From positions 502,967 to 566,966 of the forward strand of contig CAUYUJ010016060.1 in assembly GCA_963575745.1 (NCBI GenBank): a DNA stretch of 64,000 nucleotides. The letters are read 5' to 3'. A program made the position numbers and the translations under genes. Positions 31,640 to 41,726 of the stretch are shown here, piece after piece. A model generated the notes under the pieces. It made no database searches, was not told the origin of the DNA, and saw nothing but the letters and a program-made list of their open reading frames with translations. The stretch's first letter is position 1; every line of letters begins with the position of its first letter. Origin of the DNA: Prorocentrum cordatum. Lineage: Eukaryota > Sar > Dinophyceae > Prorocentrales > Prorocentraceae.

Positions 31640-32010
31640 TTTGGTGCCTCTTGGGGCTTCTTTTTGGGCCTCTTTAGCGCCTCCTGGGGGCCTCTTGGGG
31701 CGGAAAGCTAGATTTTTCAGTTCGTGCTCCCTCTCTTGGGCCCCTCTTGGGGCCGTCTTGGGGTCCTCTTGGACCGTCTTGGGCGCTTCGTGGGCCGTCT
31801 TGGGGCCCTCCTGGGCCGGCTTGGCCTCTTTGGCCGTTTTAGAATTGCCTCGCGGGCCTCTTGGGCCGTCTTGGAGCGTCGGAAAGAGAGCAGCAAAGGT
31901 GAGGCCGCCTACATCTTTCAAAAACCAACGGCAAATCAGCGAGGGCTGTCTCTCGGGGCCCTCGTGGGGGTGCCGTTGGAGGCCTCTGGGGCCGTCCTGA
32001 AGGTGTCTGG
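31640..32010 (+). repeat. Helically phased CTTGG array, block E
   Basis: CTTGGGGC, CTTGGACCGT and CTTGGGCCGT units at 10-12 bases, with a non-periodic core at about 31895-31950. Confidence 0.75.
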
Positions 32011-33140
32011 CCAGGGCCACCTCGAGGCTATATTGGCCACGTCTTTGAGCCGCGTCTCGGCGGGTCGGGGCTCTCTTTTGGACCTCCGTGGGAGGGCACG
32101 GCGTCCCGAGGACTTGCAGGCAGCGCCCCGGAGCCCACGGGAGGCAGCCTGGGAGACCTTGGGACGCCCCAGTCGGGTATAGCCAGGACCCCGGGTAAGG
32201 GGACCCGGTCAGTGGTGGGGCCCTGGGGCCCCTCAATGGGCCAGAATCACTAAACCAGGTTTGCCATAGTTGGTGTTTTTTTCGGGTGACGGCAGTTCCG
32301 GTTAGTGGAAATGGGACGGGGGGGCGCCCCCGGTACAGATCACCAAACCAGGTTCCACTAAACCCAGTTCTGCCAACGCCCGACCCAGGACGGCCTGGGA
32401 AGCGATTAGTGCGGGCACTTCAAGATTTGCAATGCTGGCTGCAGCAGCAGCAGCAGCAGCGTCTGCCTCTCGGTGCTGCAGGAGCCTCGGTGCCACTCAT
32501 TTTCGTGCCAGAGGCACGTCGGCGGATCAAGGTGTGGTTGCACAGTTTTTCTGTTTCGCCTGGCTCCAGAACGTGACGAAAGACTTGCAACATCTGGCCT
32601 ACGCGACTGGAGCCGCCGATGATCGAGGTACGTCTAGGAGGAGTGCGTTGGCACAGAGCTGGGAGAGGAGAAGGGGCGGAAGGAGGAGCGACACCACCAT
32701 CAGGGGCCAGGGGGGCCAGTTCTTGCGAGGAGGTCCACGATGCCTTTCCCAGGCTGGGGACAGGGGATGTCTCGAGCGAGAGAGCGGGACCCTACCACCC
32801 GGGGGACCCCACTTGCCTCTCGCGCTGGTGGTCCCTGGTGGTCCCTGGTGGTGGTGGTGGTGGTGTCGCTTTTCCTTGTTCCTGGAGCGGGGGCGGAACA
32901 GGATGCGTAGCTGGCAGGATCGCCAGGCACAGCTGAACACGATCGCGTTGATCCGCAGTCCCGTTTGCGTTGACCGACTGACGAGGTACGGCGTGGTGTT
33001 CGTTGCCCCAGAAGTCCCTGGCAGTCCCGTCGCGGCATGGCCGCCAGCGAGTCGCTCCGATGTGCTTGGCTGCCTTGCCGGATTGATCGGAAGGATGGGT
33101 GCATTGCGCAGCTTTCCGCTCCATCTTCTATTCAAGTATG
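32011..33140. other. Gene-free stretch with a short CAG repeat
   Basis: (CAG)n at about 32440-32460 and (GTGGTG)n at about 32850-32868. Open frames on both strands lack recognised domains. Confidence 0.45.
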
Positions 33141-33142
33141 TT

Positions 33143-33191
33143 TTATGTGTGTGCGTGTGTGTGTTTGTATGTGTAATTTTGTATGTGTGTG

Positions 33192-33228
<37 letters not shown>

Positions 33229-33260
33229 GTGTGTGTGTGTGTGTGTGTGCGTGCGTGCGC
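33143..33260 (+). repeat. GT and GTGC microsatellite
   Basis: GTGTGT followed by (GTGC)n and (GT)n, alternating purine-pyrimidine DNA that can adopt the Z form. A related short stretch is at about 33318-33350. Confidence 0.9.
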
Positions 33261-34049
33261 CCCTTACGCCGCACCTGAAGCGAGCAGTCCGCCTGCGCCC
33301 CCGGCCCCCCAATCAAGTGTATGTGTGTGGTTGTGTGCGTGTGTGCGTTCAGTTTCGCCTTCCGTTTTATCCGCCCGAGCTCGCGATCGCCAGTGTTCCC
33401 ACTATGTGACTGGCGTTGCGCAGAGAGCGTGGTCGCCGAGGGAAGAGTGTGTGCGTGCACGCGTGCGACAATCTCGCCCAGGTTTCGTCTGCCCTTCCAG
33501 CTTCATCGAAATCGTTCAGTAACTGCGCCATCGCCAAACTGTTTGGAAACATGGCTCTACTATATCAGGGCCCCCAGGGCTTGACGGAGCTGGGTGCCGC
33601 CTTACTTGGTTCAGCGCCCTGAGCCCAAACAGTTTCGGATGCCTCGTTGGGTTGGCGGCTTTGAGTATCCCCTGTGCCTTGAGCGCTGTTGCCTCGCGCC
33701 CAGCGGCTGTGTTCCTCCGCCTCCTCGGGCCTCAAACTGATGATATGGCTGTCAGAGCTGCTCTCCGAAGCCGTCGGCGTACAAGGCCTGGGGGCGGGGC
33801 CCACGTGCATGATGGGGACGACGACGATGCAGCGCTGGCCTCCCATGCCTCGTCCGAATCCTCTCGCGGCGCCCAGGTGCTGTCGGGCAGGGCAGTGCTG
33901 CAGCCCGACCAGGACAGGCCTTTTTTCGCCGTGCTTCTGCCGAGCTCGGGCTGTGGGATCTGCTCGCGAGACCGAGCCCACAGCGCCCGGCATGACTTCG
34001 AATCCTGCTTTTTACTGCAATTTGCTACAGGTCCTCTTGCCCGCTGTCG
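33261..34049. other. Unassigned stretch
   Basis: Open frames on both strands, none recognised. No RNA gene seen. Confidence 0.4.
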
Positions 34050-34162
34050 TCCTCCCCCTCCTCCTCGTCCTCCTCCTCCTCCTCCTTCTCCTCCTCCTCC
34101 TCCTCCTCCTCCTCCTCCTCCTCCTCCTCCTCCTCCCCCTCCTCCTCCTCCCCCTCCCTCGT
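34050..34162 (+). repeat. CCT trinucleotide microsatellite
   Basis: Almost pure (CTC)n/(CCT)n tract. Confidence 0.95.
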
Positions 34163-34730
34163 CAACTTCCTGCTCGTCCACCGTTTGCAGTGGTGGCACC
34201 CAGGGCCGCTGCGGGCGAACCGCCCTCTCATGATTTCTTGACCTCCCCCGTTCGCTCCTGCCTTCGGCAGAGCTGTTCGAACCTCGGGTCCTGCCCGTCA
34301 GCCGTGTGCTCCTCCTCCCTCCCCCGTCCCTGGTACTCTGGTTGGTCTGCATCGTCCTTCATCCCCTCCTCACCCCCCCCTCCGCTGATATGTCGTTTCT
34401 CGGCGTTCCGTTGCCACAACGGGGCTTCCGTAGGGCCGCCCCTTGGGACGATTGACCAGCGTATTGCTTCGCCTCGCCCCTTTGTCCTCCTCCTGCTGCT
34501 CCTCCTCATCCTCCTCCCACGTTTTTATGCTATCCCTCCTGGTCGTTGTTCCCCTTTACCTCATATTTGCCCCTTCCCGTCCTATTTCTCCCGTCCTCGT
34601 TTTATTTGCGCTTTCCTTCCCCCCGTTTGCCCGTTCGTTCCCAATCCCCCGCGCATTATCTTCAGTCGCCTGGAACGCTGCCCTCCCCCCTCCCAATATC
34701 CCCTGCGGCCCCTACCAAAGTGACGGTCGG
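34163..34730. other. Pyrimidine-rich gene-free stretch
   Basis: C/T-rich + strand with no recognised coding content. Confidence 0.45.
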
Positions 34731-35049
34731 TGATGACGATGATGATGAGGATGAGGGGCACGAGCAATGGGAGGATGAGGAGGAGGAGGAGGAGGAGGAG
34801 GAGGAGGAAGACCAGGATAACACCCCCCTCTCCCTTTCTCCCAAGAAGCTCCGCCACCCTCGTTCTCCCAGTTCTCGCTCGGGCGCCCGGGGGCGCTCCC
34901 CCTCCCCGCTCCCCTCACTCCCCGCTCCCCCTCTTCCCTCCCTCCTCCTCCTCCTCCTCATCATCATCATCAGCAGCAGCAGCATCATCAACATCCTCAT
35001 CATCAGCATCATCACCACCATAATAATCACCACCACCACCACCACCACC

Positions 35050-35081
<32 letters not shown>

Positions 35082-35095
35082 CAACAACAATCATT
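34731..35095 (+). repeat. Compound microsatellite: GAT/GGA, then CTC, CAT, CAG, CAC, CAA
   Basis: GATGATGAG and GGA tract at 34736-34812; after about 100 bases a run of CTC, ATC, AGC, ATC, ACC and AAC triplets from about 34935 to 35090. It is a graded series in which neighbouring triplet types differ by single substitutions. Confidence 0.9.
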
Positions 35096-35107
35096 TTACC
35101 CGAACGC

Positions 35108-35290
35108 TCAGTGTTCTCCCCAGTGCCAGGGTTTTCTTGCGACACCAGCCAATACCCCCACTTCGTGGGGGGGCCGTTCAAGCTCTACCAAATATCCAAA
35201 CGACTCTTCGAGACCACCCACACCCAGCTTCCCGCCCTATGACGTTGGGACACTTCACTTCGTGGCGTGCGGACGACCCTGGCTACTACA
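35108..35290 (+). repeat. Direct repeat R1, copy 1
   Basis: Shares CCAGTGCCAGGGTTTTC, AATACCCCCACTTYGTGGGG, CAAGCTCTACCAAAT and CACTTCACTTCGTGGC with 36532-36713; estimated above 90 percent identical by eye. It includes the small inverted repeat CCCCCAC-TTCG-TGGGGGGG. Confidence 0.9.
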
Positions 35291-35990
35291 CTGGCGTGGG
35301 GTACACACCCACAGAGGTTGATCACATCTGTTACATATGATGTGGTACACGGTACACGTGAGATGGTACGCAGTGCCAAGATAGTTGGTCACATTTTTGG
35401 GGCAAATTCGTGGGGATGCGATTACAGAAGTACATGTGTTACACTGATGTTATACAGTCCCAAGGATGACGCATGCATTGCTCATAGACTCATGGCGCTA
35501 TGATCCTAACTCTCAGTGCCCAACGCGCGCGTGCACAGCCAGACGGAGGGAGAGAAACACATGTATACAAGGTTCGTGACATACGCACGGTCCACCATGT
35601 TGTAAACGATCGCATGCACGGTAAGTTCTGAAATTATACGTATGTACAAGCAGACATGCGAGGGAGAAAGGGAGATGGCCATCGACAGTTCCAATACGGC
35701 TCCAAGGCGGAAGAGGGGGAGGAGGAGCAGGACAAGGAGGAAAGGAGAGAAGCGAGAAAGGAAGAACGCAGACGGCGCGGCTCTGGACACAAAGGGGTGC
35801 CATCTTGCGCGCCTGTTGGGGCCATCTTGGGTTTTAAAGATTCATCAAGAGACCGCGAATGGATTTCGAGATTTTTCGGATGAGAAAGTAGTGCGTTTTC
35901 ATATGTTTTCTGAACATCGCATCTTGAAATTATTGAAAACCCATTGTGTTTGGCAGGATTTCGACATGCGCGCGCGGCGGCCGCGCGCAT
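35291..35990. other. Insert present only in the first copy of the long repeat
   Basis: Between R1 and R2 in the first copy there are about 670 bases against about 40 in the second, so this looks inserted in the first or deleted in the second. It contains no recognised gene. Confidence 0.5.
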
Positions 35991-36515
35991 GTGCACTTCG
36001 TCTCATTTTTTGCAAGGGATGGTGGCCCTCGCAGGCGCGCAACCGTTGTTGGAGAAGTTCAAAGCACCTGAAGAAGTAGCACGCAAAGACCCTTTTGACA
36101 GAAATGTTTAAAAAGTGGTGTGTTTCCTATGAATCCGCAAGAGCGCGCGGAAGGACATTTTGACAATTTTTTCTTAAAAAACCATTGGGTTTTTGATGTT
36201 TTTATGTTAAAATCGCTACGAAACCTAAGGTTTTGGAAGGATTTCGTCTTGCGAGCGCGAATGTCCACTTTACCTTATTTTTTGCAAGGGATTCTTGAAA
36301 TTTGATCAACTAAGAACAAGAATTTTCATTTTCTATTGTTTTTTGCAAGGGAAAACGAGCGTCAACAAAAAACCGGATCCGGGGGTAATCCACTTTTCTG
36401 AAGCTTTCGCAGAAAAATGATGAAAATGTAGCTGCGGCCTAGGTTTTGGGCGGGGGGCGTGCACCAGGGGGTCCAACAATAATAATTCTTTAGAAGTAAT
36501 AGTGTTCAACAATTA
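35991..36515 (+). repeat. AT-rich repeat R2, copy 1
   Basis: AT-rich block with repeated TTTTTTGCAAGGGA (near 36006, 36282 and 36342), GGTTTTGGAAGGATTTCGTC and ATTCTTTAGAAGTAATA. The same order of blocks recurs at 36755-37275. Confidence 0.85.
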
Positions 36516-36531
36516 CTAGCACGTGGGGACA

Positions 36532-36713
36532 CTCCGTTCTCACCAGTGCCAGGGTTTTCATAGGAGGCGGGCAATACCCCCACTTTGTGGGGGGGCCGGT
36601 TCAAGCTCTACCAAATTTCCAAACGACTCTTCGCCACCACCCACACCCAGCTTCCCGCCCTATGACGTTCGGACACTTCACTTCGTGGCATGCGGACGAC
36701 CGTGGCTACTATT
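36532..36713 (+). repeat. Direct repeat R1, copy 2
   Basis: Second copy of the block at 35108-35290, 1424 bases downstream. Confidence 0.9.
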
Positions 36714-36754
36714 CAGGGCCCCGCGGCCGACGACGACGGCGTGCGCGCGCGAAG

Positions 36755-37275
36755 AAAAAACGAATGTGTCCCGCATGGTATTATTTGACAGGGATGATGG
36801 CCCTGGCAGGTGCGCAACCGTTGTTGCAGAAGTTCGAAAAAGTTGCTCGCAAAAGCCCGTTTGACAGAAATGTATAAAAAGTGTTGGGTTTCCTACGAAT
36901 CCGCAAGAGCGCGCGGGATGAAATTTTGACATTTTTTCAAAACCATTGGTTTTTTTTGATGTTTTTATGTTAAAATCGCTACGAAAACTAAGGTTTTGGA
37001 AGGATTTCGTCTTGCGCGCGCGAATGTCCACTTTACCTTTTTTTGCAAGGGATTCTTGAAGTTTGGATATGTTAGAACAAGAAATGTCCACTTTAGCTTT
37101 TTTTTGCAAGGGAAAACCGATCGTAACAACACAACCGGATCCGGACCAACCCGTTTTGCTTGAGACTTCTTCACGAAAATGATGAAAACGTGGCTGCGGC
37201 CTAGGCGCGGCGGGGGGGTCGTGCACCAGGGGCCCCAACAATAATTATTCTTTAGAAGTAATAATGTTCAACAAC
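36755..37275 (+). repeat. AT-rich repeat R2, copy 2
   Basis: Follows R1 copy 2 closely. Shares CGCAACCGTTGTTG, TTTGACAGAAATGT, GGTTTTGGAAGGATTTCGTC and the TTGCAAGGGA motifs with copy 1. Multiple stops in all frames argue against coding. Confidence 0.85.
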
Positions 37276-38220
37276 AGCATCCTGCGCCTCTCTCTTCCTG
37301 CCTCCCTTCGTTCCGTCCCTCCTTCTCTGCCCACCCCTGCAGCTTCCTTCTCGCAGCTCGAGCCGCCCCTGGCTTCCGTGCCCAAGTCCATGCCACTCTC
37401 CCCTCTTCGCCCCCTCTTCCCCTCCTCGCAGTAGCAAGGGAGGATGGATACGGAGAAGGCTATGGGGAGCACAGACCCCTCATCGCTGCGGAACCAACCT
37501 CACCTGAGCCACTGCTCTGCCTCTGGGGGCCCTTGCCGGGCCCTGGGAACTTCAGAAGACGGTTCGGGATGAGGAGCCGGCCCCAGGGAGCAGATCCAGA
37601 TTTCCAGGGGCCCACGTTGTGAAAAGGGTGGCGTGGTCGGAGGTCCTCGGGAGCAGCGAGCCGAAGGATGAGACTGCCGGTGCTCTGCGCTTCTCCCCCC
37701 CCTCCTGCCGCCTCTGTCAGGCGCCCCCCAGGTCTGCTGGGGTGCTGCGAAGCTGTCGGGGCACCAGCGAGGACAGCGCAAGCCAGGACCTTAGTTGCCT
37801 CGATACGCCCGTTCTGAAGCGCAACGCGTCCCCTGTTCAAGACGTCCGTGTCAATAGGTTGCGTGTTGGCTCCACGTATTGGGCCACGTTTTGGCGAATG
37901 TATCGCGTCGGACCTACGTTTTCAGCCCACGTGTTGAGCTCCGTATCGATACGCTACGTGTTGCGTGTTGCGTATCGAGGCAACTAAGGCCATGACCTGT
38001 CTCGTGTCCAGCGGGAGACGGCGGAGAGTGGAGAGCGTTCCGACCCGCGGCCTGCAGCTCCCACGGGGCGTGCAGACGCCGTGGTCGGGCAGAGCTTCCG
38101 TCCACGGGGCCCCGGGTCTGCCCGCGCCGTGCCTCAGAGGGCTCCTCTGCCGAGGCGCACTGCGGGCCCCAGGGAGCAGCTGGCTCCACTGCGTCTGCCT
38201 CCTGTGCCTCCTGGGGGGGG
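37276..38220. other. Unassigned GC-rich stretch
   Basis: No gene recognised. A TATCGATACG/CGTGTTG-rich patch at about 37920-37985 contains small inverted repeats. Confidence 0.4.
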
Positions 38221-38465
38221 GAGCTGGCGCCCGACCGATCCGAGGGGGGACCTCTCGGTGTGGGAGCGCTCTCCTTCCCGCCCAGCCTCGTGTGCCTCCT
38301 GGGGGGGTGAGCTGGCGCTCGACCGATCCGAGGGGGGACCTCTCGGTGTGGGAGCGTTTTCCTTCCCGCCCAGCCGTCCCCCGACGGTGAGCTGGCGCCC
38401 GACCGATCCGAGGGGGGACCTCTCGGTGTGGGAGCGCTCTCCTTCCCGCCCAGCCGTCCCCCGAC
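38221..38465 (+). repeat. Three-unit tandem repeat of about 89 bp
   Basis: GAGCTGGCGCYCGACCGATC starts at 38221, 38309 and 38399; each unit continues with GAGGGGGGACCTCTCGGTGT and ends at CTTCCCGCCCAG. Long - strand open frames here are repeats of one another. Confidence 0.9.
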
Positions 38466-38607
38466 GCCCTCGCGTCTCGACCCGCGCCTCGAAGGAATCT
38501 CGGCGTGCCCTGGGGCCGCCAGCAAAAAACGGCTCGGGATGGGAACGCTCGTCTTCGGGAAGGGGCCCGGGCTTCTGGGGAGCCGCGCCCGGGGCGTCGG
38601 GAGCGTT

Positions 38608-38662
38608 CCTCTTCCTCCTCCTCCTCCTCCTCCTCCTCCTCCTCCTCCTCCTCCTCCTCCCG
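38608..38662 (+). repeat. CCT microsatellite
   Basis: Near-pure (CTC)n tract. Confidence 0.95.
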
Positions 38663-38774
38663 ATGTGATCCTTGTCCTGGCCTCGTCTGGCGCGCCGTGG
38701 ACAGGGCTCGGCCACGCGCAGAGGGTGGCAGGGGAAGGGGGGAAGAAGGCTCCTCAAGAGCACCCTGCTTCGCA

Positions 38775-38842
38775 GAAGGCGCGGGCCTTCGATCTGCAGG
38801 TCGAAGGCCGGCGCCTTCTGAGGAGCAGCGCCCCTCTAAGAA
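38775..38842. repeat. Hairpin family 4, copy 1
   Basis: CGCAGAAGGCGCGGGCCTTC and GAAGGCCGGCGCCTTCTG flank a short centre (GATCTGCAGGTC, itself nearly palindromic), so the whole folds into one hairpin. Same design as at 40498-40585. Confidence 0.8.
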
Positions 38843-39534
38843 GCCTTCCCCCGTCGCAGTATGGTCGGACCGAGGCACAAGGTCGAGGTCGGCTCGCGGA
38901 GGTCGTGTCCTTCGTTCTTGCTGGATGCTCTGGTGCAGCCTGGGAGAGGGCGCCCTCTGAATGCTCTTCAGTCTGGCCGGCGGAGGGCCTCCTGTTTCTG
39001 GAGGGTGCTCGTCTGTCCCAGGCCCAGCCAAGCCCCCCTCTTTGCGCGCCTCGGGCCGAGCGACAGGGGGGGACAGGGAAAGGGGGGTGGGAGGTACGAC
39101 TCTGCCGCACGCAGCTGGCTTCAGCCCCGCCGAGGGGCCCCCTTTGCTGTCCCCCCCTTTCGCCCGGCCCGAGCGCCGCCGATCTACGCGCCTTGAGCAG
39201 AGCACCCCGGGCCACCCCGGGGCCCCGCCCGCGCGCGCGCACGGGGGGGGCGGGGGGGCCCTGCGCGGAGGGGGGGCGCTGCGGCCCACGCGGACCGCGC
39301 GAGCGCACGGGCCGCCCGCCGGGGGCGCGTCGTGCGCGCGCCCCGCAGCACGCGGGCCATCGGCTCGGCGCTTCCCAGGCGCGCGAGGTGGGCGTCGGAT
39401 GCGAGCGGGGGATCCACGGCAGAGTCGGTGCGGTCCCGCTTGCCTGCCCGTGCGAGCGCCGGGCGTGCGAGCAGATGGCGTGCAGGCGTTCCGCAAATCT
39501 GCGCAGCGTCATGTGCAATCTTGAATAGATTTAT
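38843..39534. other. GC-rich gene-free stretch
   Basis: No gene recognised; open frames are long on both strands because stop codons are rare. Confidence 0.45.
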
Positions 39535-39717
39535 GTCGGGCGTGCTCCCCTACAGGGGGATTTTCGACGAAAAAATGAAAATACCCCCAAAATGCACCAA
39601 AAGGTCAACAAATACTAAAAAAATAGTCCCCAGACTATCTTTGGATAATTTTTTGATTATTTGTGGGGTATCTTTTATTTTTCGTCGAAAATCCCCCTGT
39701 GGGGGGACAGGCCCGAC
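39535..39717. mobile_element. Foldback element family 1, copy 2
   Basis: Left arm GTCGGGCGTGCTCCCCTACA followed by GGGGGATTTTCGACGAAAAA; right arm TTTTTCGTCGAAAATCCCCC followed by TGTGGGGGGACAGGCCCGAC. The arms match over about 45 bases. Flanks TTA at 39531-39533 and 39718-39720 suggest a 3-bp target duplication with one extra T. The AT-rich interior has no ORF. Confidence 0.9.
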
Positions 39718-39943
39718 TTACGGGTACATCGATTCTGCAGCCGATCTCCTGCCCTTTCGGGTGTCTGGGTCTCCCCGGCGCCCCTCTCGGCGGGGAGGCC
39801 GCTCCGCGCCGCGCCCCGCCGGCGGGCCCCCGCGCCGCGCCGCGCCGTTGGGGCTGCCCGAGAGGGAGCCGCGCCGCGCCGCGGCGGCCGCGCCCTCGGG
39901 GCCGAGGCGCGGGCGCGGCGTCGTTACGGCAGGCTCGCGTTAA
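39718..39943. other. GC-rich spacer between two foldback copies
   Basis: Very GC-rich DNA; no gene or repeat recognised. Confidence 0.4.
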
Positions 39944-40132
39944 GTCGGGCCTATCCCCCTACAGGGGGATCTTCGACGAAAAATAAAAGCATCCCCGAAA
40001 TAATCAGAAAATAATATAAAAGCAAAAATACTCTGGGGGCTATGTTTTGAGTATTGTTTGACTTTCTAGGGGTATTTTTGGGGTATTTTTAATTTTCCGT
40101 TGAAGATCCTCCTGCGGGGGGACACGCCCGAC
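39944..40132. mobile_element. Foldback element family 1, copy 3
   Basis: Left arm GTCGGGCCTATCCCCCTACA and GGGGGATCTTCGACGAAAAA; right arm TTTTCCGTTGAAGATCCTCC and ending CACGCCCGAC. TAA at 39941-39943 and at 40134-40136 fits a 3-bp duplication with one extra A. The interior is diverged from copy 2. Confidence 0.9.
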
Positions 40133-40138
40133 ATAAGG

Positions 40139-40462
40139 CTCGCGTCGTGTCGGCCAGTGGCGACCTCGCCACCGAGGTGCAGCGCTGGACGCCGCTCCGG
40201 TGCGCGCCAGAGACGGGGGTCCATGCACAGGGGGGTGTCAGCCCCGGGGCGCCAGATCCTGCAGGATCCTGCAGAGCCAGTGGTGCACTGACCCGGGGCT
40301 CGCGTGCAGGATTCTGCCAGGCCCGACGGACCCGGGTCTGGAGTGAGCTGGGTCAGCAGGTCGCCGACCGCTGGCGACCAGAGTCGGTCGACGCCGAGTC
40401 ATCGGACGTTTCGGAAACGGCCGATCGTTCAAGGATGATCGATCCCCGCGGCGTCGGGAACA
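40139..40462 (+). repeat. 325-bp repeat family, copy 1
   Basis: Begins CTCGCGTCGTGTCGGCCAGT and ends CCCGCGGCGTCGGGAACA. Includes GGGGTCCATGCACAGGGGGG, ATCCTGCAGGATCCTGCAG (itself palindromic), TCGCCGACCGCTGGCGACCA and ACGTTTCGGAAACGGCCGAT. Matches 40631-40952 nearly end to end. Confidence 0.9.
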
Positions 40463-40497
40463 GGCGCCGAGGTCGGCACTTAGATGGCTTCTTAGAA

Positions 40498-40585
40498 GCA
40501 CCCCTGCTTCTTAGAAGGCGCGGGCCTCATCTGTAGATGTAAGGCCGGCGCCTTCTAAGAAGCAGCCGCCTTCTGAGAAGCCCTC
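40498..40585. repeat. Hairpin family 4, copy 2
   Basis: GCTTCTTAGAAGGCGCGGGC and GCCGGCGCCTTCTAAGAAGC are inverted repeats around a CATCTGTAGATG centre. Shorter AGAAGC repeats flank it. It lies between the two copies of the 325-bp repeat. Confidence 0.9.
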
Positions 40586-40630
40586 CCCCCTCCCCCCACC
40601 CCCTTGCGCGCGCCGTCAAGTTACGGCAGA

Positions 40631-40952
40631 CTCGCGTCGTGTCGGCCAGTGGCGGCCTCGACACCGAGGTGCAACGCTGGACGCCGCTCCAGTGTGCGCC
40701 AGAGACGGGGGTCCATGCACAGGGGGGTCCGCAAGAGTCAGCCAGAGCTTGCAGGATCCTGCAGAGCCGATGGTGCACTGACCCGGGGCTCGCGTGCAGG
40801 ATTCTGCAAGGCCTGACGGACCCGGGTCTGGAGTGACCTAGGTCAGTAGGTCGCCGACCGCTGGCGACCAGAATCGGTCGACGCTGAGCCATCGGACGTT
40901 TCGGAAACGGCCGATCGTTCAAGGATGATCGATCCCCGCGGCGTCGGGAACA
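40631..40952 (+). repeat. 325-bp repeat family, copy 2
   Basis: Direct repeat of 40139-40462, 492 bases downstream, with scattered substitutions and a small rearrangement near 40735. Confidence 0.9.
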
Positions 40953-41639
40953 AGCTCGGCAGGAGACGAACCTGCGGTGTGTCCCGTGGAGCGGGGCATC
41001 CAGGGACGCGGTCGAAATTCGACTCTGTTGTCCCTTGCCATCCCCTGAGAGCAGCAGCCAAACAGCCAGAGGCATGTATTCCTGGAAATGTATGGCAGGA
41101 GGTTTTTCTTTCACCACGTGAAGTCGCGACTGCTAGCTTTCAGCCGCCAGTGCCCTGAGTGGCTGCCCCTTCGTGGGCATATAGGCTTAACCCTTACCTT
41201 GATCCAGCGGGACAGGGACGCGCTTGGCTCGGCGTTTGTATGGCACTTGTGGGACCGAAGCCGCACCCAGCAATGCCCATGTCGTGCGCCGGTTTTGTTT
41301 TCGGGCAGTTGTGTTTGATACCCGTCGGAAAGCTAGTCTGATGCTTGTCCTTATCGCGGTCTCTGCGACGGGATGTGCAATTGCCAGGCACCTGGCGCGC
41401 CACATCCAGAATCCAGAATCCTCCCTCCTTCCTCATCTCAGAAATGCCTCCTCAATCCTCCTCTTCCCGCCCTCTTTTTTCTGCATCTGTGGAGGCTGTT
41501 GATGCATTCGCTTCATGAAGACTACTTGGGCAGAGGCTCTTTGAATGCACAGGCCTTGGTTGAAACGAGTGGCCAACTGGGAGGGTTTGCGGATCGCGTG
41601 ATTAGGATGACATTGGAGTGTACGAGTTCTAGCAAACGG
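40953..41639. other. Unassigned stretch
   Basis: No gene recognised; short open frames only. Confidence 0.4.
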
Positions 41640-41659
41640 GCGGAAGTCGTTTGGATATA

Positions 41660-41689
41660 CTTATATATAAATACGATATAGCTATCTGT

Positions 41690-41720
<31 letters not shown>

Positions 41721-41726
41721 TATCAA
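41660..41726. repeat. TA/ATAC microsatellite
   Basis: TATATA-rich tract with ATACATATATAC units. Confidence 0.85.

Noticed and set aside
30320-31677. Leu/Gly/Ala-rich open frames that look like helical repeat proteins
   Set aside because: They come from the 10.6-base phased repeat, which keeps several frames open at once on both strands.
32430-32470. Polyglutamine tract of a coding gene
   Set aside because: The CAG run is short and neither side shows a recognisable domain or exon pattern.
37922-39496. 524-residue open frame on the - strand
   Set aside because: Made of an 89-bp tandem repeat, a CCT tract and GC-rich DNA; repetition and composition explain its length.
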